In this document: positions 15,888 to 26,146 of the stretch, in pieces
Layout of the letters: each line of letters opens with the position of its first letter
Numbering within the stretch: position 1 is the first letter of the stretch
Source of the DNA: DAOUEX01 sp034430235
GTDB lineage: Bacteria; Chloroflexota; Anaerolineae; UBA2200
NCBI GenBank assembly: GCA_964478075.1
Contig: CAYZGO010000006.1
Coordinates: forward strand, 1 to 64,000
Direction: 5' to 3'
Length of the DNA stretch: 64,000 nt
The notes under the pieces: generated by a model
Seen by the model: only the letters and a program-made list of their open reading frames with translations
Databases searched by the model: none
What the model was told of the DNA's origin: nothing
Made by a program: the position numbers and the translations under genes

Positions 15888-17189
15888 GTGAAGCTTCTCA
15901 GTGGTGGTCAGGTAGCCCACGTCAGGCCGGGCAGTCCGGCTGAAGCGGTTGGCCTGCGTGCAGGCGATGAGATCCTATCCATCAACGGGCACGTCCTTCG
16001 TGACGTGATTGACTACCGCTTCTACGGAGCGGAAGAAGACCTCGAGGTCGCCGCAAGGCGGCGCGCGGGCGAGCGCCTGACTTTGCACATCGAACGTGAT
16101 TACGGCGAAGACCTGGGCCTGGAGTTCGTCACTGCTACCTTTGACGGCATCCGCCGCTGCCGTAATCATTGCGACTTCTGCTTTATCCACCAGATGCCCC
16201 CTAGTTTGCGCAAGAGCCTCTACGTCAAAGATGATGATTACCGCCACTCTTTCCTGTTCGGCAATTTCATCACGCTCACCAATCTTGACGAAGAAGACTG
16301 GGCACGCCTCGCTGAGCAACGACTGAGCCCGCTGTACGTCTCTGTACACGCCACAGACCCCCGGCTCAGGGCTAGGATTCTCGGCGTGCGTGCACAAGCA
16401 GATATCCTGGCCCAGATCAGGCGGCTTGGCACACTGGGCATTGCCGTGCACACGCAGGTAGTCGTGATACCTGGGCTCAACGACGGAGCGGCTCTCGAGC
16501 AAACGGTGCACGACTTGGCTGCTGTACACCCCACAGTGTCTTCCATCGCCCTCGTTCCAGTGGGCATCACCCGCTATCAATCCCGCGGCTTGCGCCCACT
16601 GACCTTACAAGAGGCCGAACTCATCGTAGCGCGTGTTGAACCGTTGCAGCGGAAGTACCGGCAGCGGTTCGGAGTGGGGCTGGTTTACTGCGCAGATGAA
16701 TTCTATCTCATGGCCGGTTTGCCCGTGCCTTCCACCAGGGCCTACGACGGCTTTCCGCAACTGGCTAACGGCGTGGGGCTGACGCGCCAGTTGCTGGATG
16801 ACTGGAGGCAAGCCAAAGGGCAAGGCCCACAAATCACGTGGCCGGTTGCCAAAATCACTATCGTCTGTGGCACGCTCATCGCCCCTACGCTGCGAACCCT
16901 CATATCTGAACTGGCAGACCTAGTGGGCGCCACAGTAAAAGTGGTAGCTGTGCCCAACCACTTCTTTGGACCGACCGTCACTGTTTCGGGTCTGCTGCTA
17001 GCTGAGGACGTCCTGGGTGCATTGCGCGGCAGGAAGCTCGGCGAACTGCTCGTGCTGCCAAGGACCATGTTCAATGCGAGCGGAGACCTGACGTTGGACG
17101 ACTGTCAACGGACAGACATCGAGGAGCAACTCGGCGTACGCGTGGCCGTGGCGGACCGGCTGAGCAAGATGCTGCACCTCCAGGACTAG
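15888..17189 (+). CDS. DUF512 protein: PDZ, radical-SAM-like and DUF512 domains
   Basis: 433 residues with a GTG start. Domains: a PDZ-like segment (about 8-65, RPGSPAEAVGLRAGDEILSI), a radical-SAM-type cluster motif CRNHCDFCFIHQMP at about 92-105, and a C-terminal DUF512 domain. This conserved arrangement is known from cyanobacteria and many anaerobes (TIGR03279-like); the reaction is not established. It lies six bases behind plsC, in the same operon. The stop codon overlaps a REP-like hairpin. Confidence 0.85.
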   Translation: MKLLSGGQVAHVRPGSPAEAVGLRAGDEILSINGHVLRDVIDYRFYGAEEDLEVAARRRAGERLTLHIERDYGEDLGLEFVTATFDGIRRCRNHCDFCFIHQMPPSLRKSLYVKDDDYRHSFLFGNFITLTNLDEEDWARLAEQRLSPLYVSVHATDPRLRARILGVRAQADILAQIRRLGTLGIAVHTQVVVIPGLNDGAALEQTVHDLAAVHPTVSSIALVPVGITRYQSRGLRPLTLQEAELIVARVEPLQRKYRQRFGVGLVYCADEFYLMAGLPVPSTRAYDGFPQLANGVGLTRQLLDDWRQAKGQGPQITWPVAKITIVCGTLIAPTLRTLISELADLVGATVKVVAVPNHFFGPTVTVSGLLLAEDVLGALRGRKLGELLVLPRTMFNASGDLTLDDCQRTDIEEQLGVRVAVADRLSKMLHLQD

Positions 17190-17220
17190 ATACCGGGTTT
17201 CTGACAGAAACCCGGTATCT
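17188..17220. repeat. Perfect REP-like hairpin, copy 1
   Basis: Arms of 16 bases (AGATACCGGGTTTCTG and its exact complement) around one A. It overlaps the DUF512 gene's TAG and is preceded by GACT. A near-identical copy lies at 17999-18031. Confidence 0.85.
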
Positions 17221-17228
17221 GGACGAAC

Positions 17229-17257
17229 TTGACCCGTTGGATACATCGCCATAAAAT
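17229..17257 (+). promoter_or_regulatory. Sigma70-type promoter of the rubredoxin-fusion gene
   Basis: TTGACC (17229-17234), 17 bases, TAAAAT (17252-17257), located just after the hairpin. The coding start follows 45 bases later. Confidence 0.7.
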
Positions 17258-17302
17258 GAGCACATCCGCAACGATTCACATCAGGAGGTCACAAGCTGCA
17301 AA

Positions 17303-17992
17303 ATGAACCCTAAAGCCTTACACAAGATCAGTTACGGGATGTATGTTGTTAGCTCCAAGATGAACGCCAAGTTCAACGGTCAGATCGCGAATACAGTCTT
17401 TCAAGCCACAGCAGAGCCCCCACGCATAGTGGTATGCATAAACAAGCAGAATCTGACCCACGAGTTTATCCAGACAAGCAAGGTTTTCACTGCTTCCGTC
17501 CTATCTGAAGAGACGCCTATGACGTTCATAGGCCGCTTTGGGTTCAAGTCGGGACGCGACGTTGACAAGTTTGAAGGCGTCAACTATAAGATTGGCCAAA
17601 CCGGAGCACCCATCGTCTTGGACTATGCGTTGGCCTATGTAGAGGCTGAAGTCATTGGTAGTATGGATGGCGGAACGCATGCCCTCTTTCTGGGGAATGT
17701 GGTCAATGCCGAAATCCTTGACAGCGATGCAGCACCAATGACTTATGCGTACTATCACGAGGTCAAACGAGGCAAGGCTCCGAAAACGGCGCCGACTTAC
17801 ATTAAGGAAGAGATTAAGGAAACGGTAGAGAAAGCAGCAAAGTACACATGCACAGTTTGTGGATACGTCTACGACCCTGAAGCAGGTGACCCAGATTCTG
17901 GAATCAAGCCGGGGACACCCTTCGAAGACCTGCCGGATGACTGGGTCTGCCCTGTTTGTGGAGCTGGTAAAGACGAGTTTGAGAAAGGGTGA
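17303..17992 (+). CDS. hrb: High-molecular-weight rubredoxin (flavin reductase-like domain plus rubredoxin)
   Basis: 229 residues. Residues 1-160 form an FMN-binding flavin-reductase-like domain (MNPKALHKISYGMYVVSS). The C-terminal ~50 residues are a rubredoxin with both cysteine knuckles, CTVCGYVYDP and CPVCGAGKDEFE. Such fusions (Hrb in Moorella) pass electrons from NADH to flavodiiron proteins in oxygen and NO detoxification; that partner is not in the window. AGGAGG lies 14 bases upstream of the ATG, a long spacing. The gene is flanked on both sides by copies of the same hairpin. Confidence 0.92.
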   Translation: MNPKALHKISYGMYVVSSKMNAKFNGQIANTVFQATAEPPRIVVCINKQNLTHEFIQTSKVFTASVLSEETPMTFIGRFGFKSGRDVDKFEGVNYKIGQTGAPIVLDYALAYVEAEVIGSMDGGTHALFLGNVVNAEILDSDAAPMTYAYYHEVKRGKAPKTAPTYIKEEIKETVEKAAKYTCTVCGYVYDPEAGDPDSGIKPGTPFEDLPDDWVCPVCGAGKDEFEKG

Positions 17993-17998
17993 AAGACT

Positions 17999-18031
17999 AG
18001 ATACCGGGTTTCTGACAGCAACCCGGTATCT
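17999..18031. repeat. REP-like hairpin, copy 2
   Basis: Same 33-base element as 17188-17220, again preceded by GACT, with one base change in the loop side (CAGCAACCC versus CAGAAACCC). Confidence 0.85.
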
Positions 18032-18091
18032 GGATCACTAGAGAGGTGAACCACAATGTGAGCCAGCCTAAGTAAGGTGATGGGAGGGAGA

Positions 18092-18292
18092 ACAGCGCAT
18101 GGACTGCGCCAACTACGTGGCGCAGTTGACGAGGTGGAGGTTCCCTGCCACAAGGTAGGGCTAACCCGCGTGTAGTGGGCGGGGAAAATCGACAAATCAG
18201 CGGAAGCCTCCGGGGAGAGCCACCTCCCCCTTAGCCCTCCGAGACAAAGTGTCCCCACAACGCCCGCAGGTGACTGCTGGGACAAAAGGGGC
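18092..18292 (+). ncRNA. glmS ribozyme (GlcN6P-activated self-cleaving riboswitch)
   Basis: The stretch before glmS matches the conserved ribozyme core: the 5' element AACAGCGC with the expected cleavage between A18094 and G18095, a GCGCC/GGCGC stem, GTTGACGAGG (18125-18134), ATCGA (18188-18192), CGGAAGCCTCC (18201-18211), and the 3' domain GGTGACTGCTGGGACAAAA (18269-18287). In characterised examples, glucosamine-6-phosphate acts as coenzyme for cleavage, which destabilises the glmS mRNA and closes the feedback loop. The exact ends are estimated. Confidence 0.9.
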
Positions 18293-18420
18293 ATAGAGGC
18301 GACTACAACAGCAAGCAGCAAACGCTCATTCCTTGGGGCCTGTCCTGGCAACAGTTCAGCCGGGGCCTCATCCAAAGGCATTCGCTCGCTTGCCACTAAC
18401 AGCTTCTACAGGAGGGAAAC

Positions 18421-20268
<1,848 letters not shown>

Positions 20269-20443
20269 AGTAAAGAGGGCCCGTTCAGCTTTCCGTACAC
20301 GAACAACAAACTTGTTTACCAGGGAGCCGTTCCCAAAGCGACGAAACCTGGACAGAACCCAGGCCGCTCGTAACACCCTGGCTGTCCTAGACGGCTGCAA
20401 GAGTGTCACAAGCGGCCCGAAGAGATCCTGGGACGCTTAGGGG

Positions 20444-21718
20444 TCACTCGATAATCGACACTTGTATCGCTCGGGGCCCTTTAGGGGAGGCTACCACTTT
20501 GAATGTAACCGCCGTTCCCACATCTATGGCGTCGGGATTGACAACGTCTGAGATGTGAAAGAACACATCCGCCCCGTTGTCCGTCGATATAAACCCAAAA
20601 CCACGGTCTGCTTTGAAGGTCTTGACGTATCCATCAGGCAACGTTGATGTCTCGTGGCCTAGGTCTAATTCGAGTCCGGTAGCGCTTGGATGTTGCTCAA
20701 GGGCAGTGAGTCGCTCTTGAGCTTCTGGAAACTCGAGGTCATAATGGCGCTGGCGTAGCTTGATGGCGCGGATATAGGCTGTGTGTGCTGGAATGGGTTT
20801 GTCACAAGCTTCATAAGCCTGACCAAGGAGATTGTATTGGTTGTGGTTTTTCGGATCGAGCTTGGTTGCTGTGACCAAGGCTTCTATGGCTTGTTGCGGC
20901 TGCCCTTGCCTCAATCGTAGCTTACCTATGTCATGCCACACATAGGCTTTCCGTCGTCTCACAGGAATCCGTTCGAGAGCTACTTCAGCTTGCTGATAGT
21001 GTTCCAAGTCCACATACGCACGCGCCATATAGACCAAGACGTAATCCTTGCCAGGTTCGATTTGATCGGCGATTTGGAACTGCTCCAATGCCTTACTTGG
21101 TTCGCCGTTCCTGAGCAGAGCTTTGCCAAAACTGTAGTGTTTATGCACGTCTGGCGGGCCATATCTCACTGCATTCGAAAGGAGCTCCTCCGCCTTGCGA
21201 CTCTGCCGGCTCGACAACAGAATCTTGCCAAGTTGAAAGCAGGCGTCAGAGTAGTGTTTAGCTTCACGCTCTTGCCCTTCCCCCTTAAGACTTCGCCACG
21301 CAGCTACACACCTCTGAAATGCCTGCCTTGCTAGCTTTGTCTCGTTCAACTTAGTGTGGGCGTAGCCCTTGCGATAGAGCACGACAAGATAGGTGTCCCG
21401 AAGCTCTAATGCCCGATCGAACCACGTTAAGGCTTCTTTCCACCGACCTTGATCGTAGTATTGATAGCCCACCATATATGGCCACTTGGCCTTATCAGGA
21501 TCCCTACGAACAAGGTCACGATGCACCTCAATGGACTCGTCGTAGCGCTTGGCGCGAGAGAGGTACCACCCCAGTTTATCTAGCACGACCATATCATCTG
21601 GTGCAATCTCGAGAGCCTGTCGGCAGATATCGGCTGCGTTCGACCAATCGTGTTCATCGGCCAGTCGCTCCGCTTGAGCGAGCAGACTGGGAGCACCCGT
21701 GCGAACTCCGGAATTCAT
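20444..21718 (-). CDS. TPR-repeat protein with C-terminal cold-shock domain
   Basis: 424 residues. A series of tetratricopeptide repeats (roughly residues 10-335; for example DNWSNAADICRQALEIAPDD-like and WKEALTWFDRALELRDTYL units) precedes a cold-shock domain at about 355-424 with RNP1 (KADRGFGFIS) and RNP2 (DVFFHIS). The first part would mediate protein contacts, the second binds single-stranded RNA or DNA. It is the last gene of the five-gene minus-strand operon and begins 13 bp after the Lon-RNase HIII gene. TPR-CSD fusions are uncommon. No catalytic site is seen. Confidence 0.85.
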   Translation of the reverse strand: MNSGVRTGAPSLLAQAERLADEHDWSNAADICRQALEIAPDDMVVLDKLGWYLSRAKRYDESIEVHRDLVRRDPDKAKWPYMVGYQYYDQGRWKEALTWFDRALELRDTYLVVLYRKGYAHTKLNETKLARQAFQRCVAAWRSLKGEGQEREAKHYSDACFQLGKILLSSRQSRKAEELLSNAVRYGPPDVHKHYSFGKALLRNGEPSKALEQFQIADQIEPGKDYVLVYMARAYVDLEHYQQAEVALERIPVRRRKAYVWHDIGKLRLRQGQPQQAIEALVTATKLDPKNHNQYNLLGQAYEACDKPIPAHTAYIRAIKLRQRHYDLEFPEAQERLTALEQHPSATGLELDLGHETSTLPDGYVKTFKADRGFGFISTDNGADVFFHISDVVNPDAIDVGTAVTFKVVASPKGPRAIQVSIIE

Positions 21719-21731
21719 GATTCACACTCCA

Positions 21732-24065
21732 TTAATCAGAGGCTATGACTCTCTTGGTCGTTTTGAAATGCAACTTTGCCACCTTGGCTAGCTCATCCCG
21801 CCCGTAACGTGCAACGATTTCTTTGGCGAGCTCAACAATGCGAGGATCAGATGCACCTTTTGGCAAATCAACCCCGTATTGCCTGGACAGACGCTCAAGC
21901 CACTGTAGGAACTGTGCACGGGCAAGGACTGAGGCAGCAGCTACAGCGATGTTCGCCTCCGCCTTAGGCAGTTGAACGAGGTCGAGATCGGTTCGCCTGC
22001 CCCGTTCAAGTAGCTTGCTCTGGATGTAGCTTTCATTCGCAAATCTATCGACCAGCACAGTGATTCGTTGCTGTGGGAATTCGGAAAGTATGTCTTCAAG
22101 CGCTCTGGTGTGAGCCCAAGCTAAGAGCGTGTTCAGATTTTTGCCTTCCTTTCCGAATTGCGCATAGAGGGCATTGTACCGCTGCGGTGGTATTGTCACC
22201 ACTACTGCTCGCTTGCCGCACACCTGACGTATCTGCGCGGCTAACTCACGAACACGTTTATCAGATAGTCTCTTGCTGTCTTTGACACCTAGTTCACCAA
22301 GCAACTCTGCAATTCGCTCATCAACCAGGACAGCAGCGCCAACGAGTGGGCCAAAATAATCGCCTTTACCGGACTCATCGGTGCCGATCCATTGCGCTCC
22401 TAGCTGGACAGCTTCTACCGCTTCGATTTGAGCACGCAAGCGTGTCTGGTGTTCGTCGTTCCCACCAGAGTGCGCCTCTGGCACTCCAAGAATCGCTCGG
22501 ATATTTCCATCTATCTCTTCAAATAGAGGGCCAGGGGGGCCATCAACTGTAAGCGTCCCGCTAGAGAACTGGCGCACGAAGACAGTCTGATGAGCCTTCA
22601 TAACCCTTGCTCGATAAGTGCAGTTGTTTTCGGACTCTCGTGTGGCGTCACCGCACCCGAAGATGTATCTTTCCACCCTCTGTTGAATATCTGGATCGCG
22701 AACAACATAACTCTTGGACAAGCGTTCTGTCTTGGTGTATTCTGTTGCATCCCCCTGCGGTTTTGCACCGAAAACTTCGTCACACTCCTCCTGTACTATT
22801 TTACCTAGGTCCGTATCATTAGGTTGGATAACAGGCTTGAGTCCCCTTCTTCCATGGTATACACTGACACAAACCTCCTCCAGATGATTGGTGAACACAA
22901 CTCGTAGCGAGAACTGCTCTCTTTGACTATGGCCCGTCTTTCTAATGCCTTGAGAACTAAGCCTAGTCTCCAGTTGACTAATCTTGACTGCAGCGAGCCC
23001 CTCCGATGGCGACTCGTAGGTCCTGCTTCTCAGGTACTCTCTCGCCTCAGCAATAGAACCCACTGGCACGATCTGGATACCAACGACATCACCAACATCC
23101 TGCATATTCTCGTGCGGGATGAATACGCGCCGAATACAAAGCTCCTCGGCAGCCTTGAGCTTCGTGCCAAGTTCCCCAACCGGCGTCACATCACCTGTAT
23201 TCGATTCAACAAGTCCAGTAAACGCAGTATAGGCATCAATGTCAAACCCCTCTGCCTCAGCGAGGATGCCAATTGTCAGCGCAAGCGCTATTGATTCGCC
23301 CCCGAAACGTATGTCATCCCTACCTATTTCCCACTTGTAGTTCCATCCTCGGGTCCGGGGCCAGAACCTTCCGACGCAGGCTGCTGCTCTCTTAGCTGCC
23401 GTTTTCATCTCTGTGCCGATATCATTGAGACAGTCAATTCGCCCAGTTCCCTGCGCTTCTGGGACTATTTTCAGGCCGTGAACCTCGCCTCTGCCTCGTA
23501 CTGCAAAGAGGGCGTACACCCTGTAGGAGTGGGCGCGCTTATAACCCTCCAGTGCCAATTCAACATGTGGCTGAATGGTATCAACAATACTGCGAAGGCC
23601 ATGGTCACTTAGGTGTTGGAAATACACCTTTAGGAATTCTTCCAACCCATGCTCTGTGCTACTGCTACTCCTGGCCTCATGTAGTTTATGCTTGATTGTG
23701 TCGTCAAAGCTGCATACGACAGTTTCATCTAATTGTGGCCATTCATTGAGATACAGAGAGAGCAGTTCATCTAGATTCTTGCAGTTAAGTATTGCGTACA
23801 ACTTATCGTGGATTGCGCGGATCGTCGCTAGGTGTTGACATAGCCCCTCAAGCCTACGCCTTGACCTTTCACCATAGCGAGGAGAAAGAAGATGAAAAGC
23901 TTCGGCAAGGAGCCTTTCGTCCCCAATAGATTGGTAACTTTGATTATCCAGCAAGTTCCTCTCAAGTGCTGATACGGTCCTGTTAACTTCGTGTTTGTCT
24001 TGCTGAGATAGTGCGGCTCGCAATCGTTTAATGCAAGGTTCTATTGTCGAAATTGCGCTAGCCAT
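21732..24065 (-). CDS. Lon-type (S16) protease domain fused to RNase HIII
   Basis: 777 residues. The N-terminal ~190 are helical and unrecognised. Residues ~195-350 match the Lon proteolytic domain: the Ser in GGESIALAL (S258) and the Lys in PVGELGTKLKAAEE (K302) align with Lon's catalytic Ser/Lys dyad, and RRVFIPHEN matches its IPKEN block. There is no AAA+ domain. A small beta region (~383-440) and a likely TBP-like substrate-binding segment (~480-530, SSGTLTVDGPPG) lead to an RNase HIII domain (~555-770) with WIGTDESGKGDYFGPLV (D563, E564), VLVDRFAN (D673) and LPKAEANIAVAAASVLAR. It should cleave RNA in RNA:DNA hybrids. I know of no described protein with this combination. Confidence 0.85.
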   Translation of the reverse strand: MASAISTIEPCIKRLRAALSQQDKHEVNRTVSALERNLLDNQSYQSIGDERLLAEAFHLLSPRYGERSRRRLEGLCQHLATIRAIHDKLYAILNCKNLDELLSLYLNEWPQLDETVVCSFDDTIKHKLHEARSSSSTEHGLEEFLKVYFQHLSDHGLRSIVDTIQPHVELALEGYKRAHSYRVYALFAVRGRGEVHGLKIVPEAQGTGRIDCLNDIGTEMKTAAKRAAACVGRFWPRTRGWNYKWEIGRDDIRFGGESIALALTIGILAEAEGFDIDAYTAFTGLVESNTGDVTPVGELGTKLKAAEELCIRRVFIPHENMQDVGDVVGIQIVPVGSIAEAREYLRSRTYESPSEGLAAVKISQLETRLSSQGIRKTGHSQREQFSLRVVFTNHLEEVCVSVYHGRRGLKPVIQPNDTDLGKIVQEECDEVFGAKPQGDATEYTKTERLSKSYVVRDPDIQQRVERYIFGCGDATRESENNCTYRARVMKAHQTVFVRQFSSGTLTVDGPPGPLFEEIDGNIRAILGVPEAHSGGNDEHQTRLRAQIEAVEAVQLGAQWIGTDESGKGDYFGPLVGAAVLVDERIAELLGELGVKDSKRLSDKRVRELAAQIRQVCGKRAVVVTIPPQRYNALYAQFGKEGKNLNTLLAWAHTRALEDILSEFPQQRITVLVDRFANESYIQSKLLERGRRTDLDLVQLPKAEANIAVAAASVLARAQFLQWLERLSRQYGVDLPKGASDPRIVELAKEIVARYGRDELAKVAKLHFKTTKRVIASD

Positions 24066-24076
24066 CTAAAGCACTC

Positions 24077-25072
24077 CTAGACAATCTCCACTGCGGTCGA
24101 CTTAACCTGACTGGGATTGAAGTTAGGATCTTTACCTACTTGGATCTCTGCACCTACCTTTAACTCGGTAGGCATCGATTGCAACTCTCCTTCCACGGTA
24201 TTGACAGTGACAACACACTTGCGACCCCCAAGCTCTGGTGAGATCTGGCGCACGATCAAGTAGACCTCATATGGGGGAAGGCGATTAACCAGAAGTTCAA
24301 ATGTGAAGTAGTCCTTATCACCAAACTTGGAGACAAAATAGACGTCCTCCTCTCCTGTTGTTCCCGCAGCGTAGGCTACTGCCGTGGCATTTCCGAAGTC
24401 AGGGAGCTTACCAATTCTGAGGGGCAGTTCCAACACCCGATGTAATTTTCGGGGAGCAGCAGGCATTCTCGCAGATTCCTGAACGGTCATTTCGAGTGCC
24501 AAAGCAGCTGTAGCCGCTCGCGCAAGGTAAGCAACCGCTTCGACCTCGGCCTCCTGGAAAGCAAGGCGAGGATCATTTTCGCCCATGCTGCGGAGGCCAA
24601 CCCATCCTGCCAATGTAGATGGGACGTTCTCGTTGAGCAGTTGAGCCGTGTAGAGACTACGCAGTGCTACTAGAGCCTCATCAGGCAGCTTTCCCAAGAA
24701 CCGTCTGAGATGTCCCTCGAGCACAGGCGTTTCATTCCACACTTCTACCATGAAATCGAACCCCAGCGGGCTTGCATTACCCGAGACGACTAGATCAAAT
24801 TCTGTCGCCATTGGGATCGAAAGGGACACGGGCGCTGCCGTAATTGGATCTAGGAACTCGGATGGATGGCCCGTCCCATGAAGGATAACGACCAACCGTG
24901 GCTCGTCTGTTTCAAAGCAGGGACCATCTGGGAGTTCAAAATGACAGCGCGTAGACCAAATCTGTCCGGGTTCGATTTGATTAGGCAGTGAAGAATTCAA
25001 GATTCTATGAAACTTGAGTGCTCTTTGGCGCGATAGCTTTCGGATATCCTGTGGGACTATGAGCTTGCTCAT
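24077..25072 (-). CDS. Unknown 331-residue protein, possible N-terminal PemK-like barrel
   Basis: No family recognised with confidence. Residues ~34-135 have the layout of a PemK/MazF SH3-like barrel: PGQIWSTRC, then RLVVILHG, FDFMVEVWNETPVLEGHL and a closing RFLGKLPDEALVALRSLY, which parallels GRLPQSWRQKIVDFYRSL in the PemK-like protein of the same operon. The middle is helical with an Ala/Glu-rich stretch (~175-205). The C-terminal ~110 residues (from about LHRVLELPLRIGKLP) look beta-rich. It lies 11 bp before the Lon-RNase HIII gene and 48 bp after the sigma-like gene, so it belongs to the operon. Confidence 0.6.
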   Translation of the reverse strand: MSKLIVPQDIRKLSRQRALKFHRILNSSLPNQIEPGQIWSTRCHFELPDGPCFETDEPRLVVILHGTGHPSEFLDPITAAPVSLSIPMATEFDLVVSGNASPLGFDFMVEVWNETPVLEGHLRRFLGKLPDEALVALRSLYTAQLLNENVPSTLAGWVGLRSMGENDPRLAFQEAEVEAVAYLARAATAALALEMTVQESARMPAAPRKLHRVLELPLRIGKLPDFGNATAVAYAAGTTGEEDVYFVSKFGDKDYFTFELLVNRLPPYEVYLIVRQISPELGGRKCVVTVNTVEGELQSMPTELKVGAEIQVGKDPNFNPSQVKSTAVEIV

Positions 25073-25120
25073 TTGGCATTACCCTCCGCAGTTTGGTATG
25101 GAGAGCCGAACGCGCTACAA

Positions 25121-26146
25121 TTAACTTGCATTCCCATCAGTCTTTTCGAGACAGTGCATACAGAGCTCTGATAAATATAAGATCACCTTTTCTGCTTCCT
25201 CTTTAGTTGCGCCAGTAGAGGCGATGTGTTGTGTGACCACAGTTAAGTCATTGTGTATGGTGCTCTTCGATACACCAATACGTTTGCCGATTTGTTTCAG
25301 TGTTGGATCTGTTAGCGATAGACGCAGGGCTAGCACACGCCGTTGGCGGTCTGAAATCATCTCAAAGATATCCTCTGCGATCTGCACAGAGGTCACCTCT
25401 GTCTCTGGATTAGCCAAATCGGGTACAATATCCGCATAAGTCTGCCCGCGATCTTCATCCTGCCTGCCAACCGGCTCGTCAAGAGAGATGGCAGCAGATT
25501 CAAGTAGGCTAAGCCTATAGCGCAGTCCTTCCATCAGCAGGCCGAGACTAATGTACCTATCAACGGTGCGAAATGTTGATTCGAGCAAGCGCCCCAGGTC
25601 AGCATTGCTAATCAGGTGCGAAAGCTTCTTGCTGTCGGCGCGGTATCTGATGAGAGGCGGAAGTTCAACAGTAAACATAGCTTCCACAACTCCGTCGAGC
25701 TGTTGGGCAATCTCTTTGTTTGTCCACTTGTCAAGCCCCCAAATGCCGGCGGCGGCGTTCCCATGTGCGCGGTAAGCCTGAAAGCGAGGGTCATCGCGTA
25801 GGATTTTCCTTACCCTACCGAATAGATTCAAATACTCTGACCGTCTCCTACGGCTGATGAGGAAGTGGCGGAAGTCGCGTCTAAGGACCCGCTTAAGTCC
25901 GGCAATGGTCTCTTCTGCTAATAGGTGATGCTCTAACCACCCAGCTCCAAGCAGCTTCTCCACAGTGAAGTCGTGACACAGTGCGGTAATCGCGTCGTCG
26001 TCCCACACTTGGTTGGGGGAATAGATCCCCGGTGGATAGCGCCTAACGACCTGCCTAACCAAGTCCAAGATTAAGGCATACAATAGTGTGCCAATGCCCT
26101 GGGCTTCGTACTCTCTAAGGTAGTCCTTGAAGTCAGGACAACTCAT
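25121..26146 (-). CDS. Sigma-factor-like transcription regulator (region-4-type HTH)
   Basis: 341 residues. Residues ~265-315 (MISDRQRRVLALRLSLTDPTLKQIGKRIGVSKSTIHNDL) form a helix-turn-helix of sigma-70 region 4 type. The N-terminal ~250 residues are helical and rich in Arg, but no clear region 2 is seen, so this may be a divergent sigma factor or a dedicated regulator with a sigma-like HTH. The ATG overlaps the stop of the PemK-like gene by four bases (ATGA), indicating translational coupling. It is likely to control its own operon or a stress regulon (inference). Confidence 0.7.
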   Translation of the reverse strand: MSCPDFKDYLREYEAQGIGTLLYALILDLVRQVVRRYPPGIYSPNQVWDDDAITALCHDFTVEKLLGAGWLEHHLLAEETIAGLKRVLRRDFRHFLISRRRRSEYLNLFGRVRKILRDDPRFQAYRAHGNAAAGIWGLDKWTNKEIAQQLDGVVEAMFTVELPPLIRYRADSKKLSHLISNADLGRLLESTFRTVDRYISLGLLMEGLRYRLSLLESAAISLDEPVGRQDEDRGQTYADIVPDLANPETEVTSVQIAEDIFEMISDRQRRVLALRLSLTDPTLKQIGKRIGVSKSTIHNDLTVVTQHIASTGATKEEAEKVILYLSELCMHCLEKTDGNAS

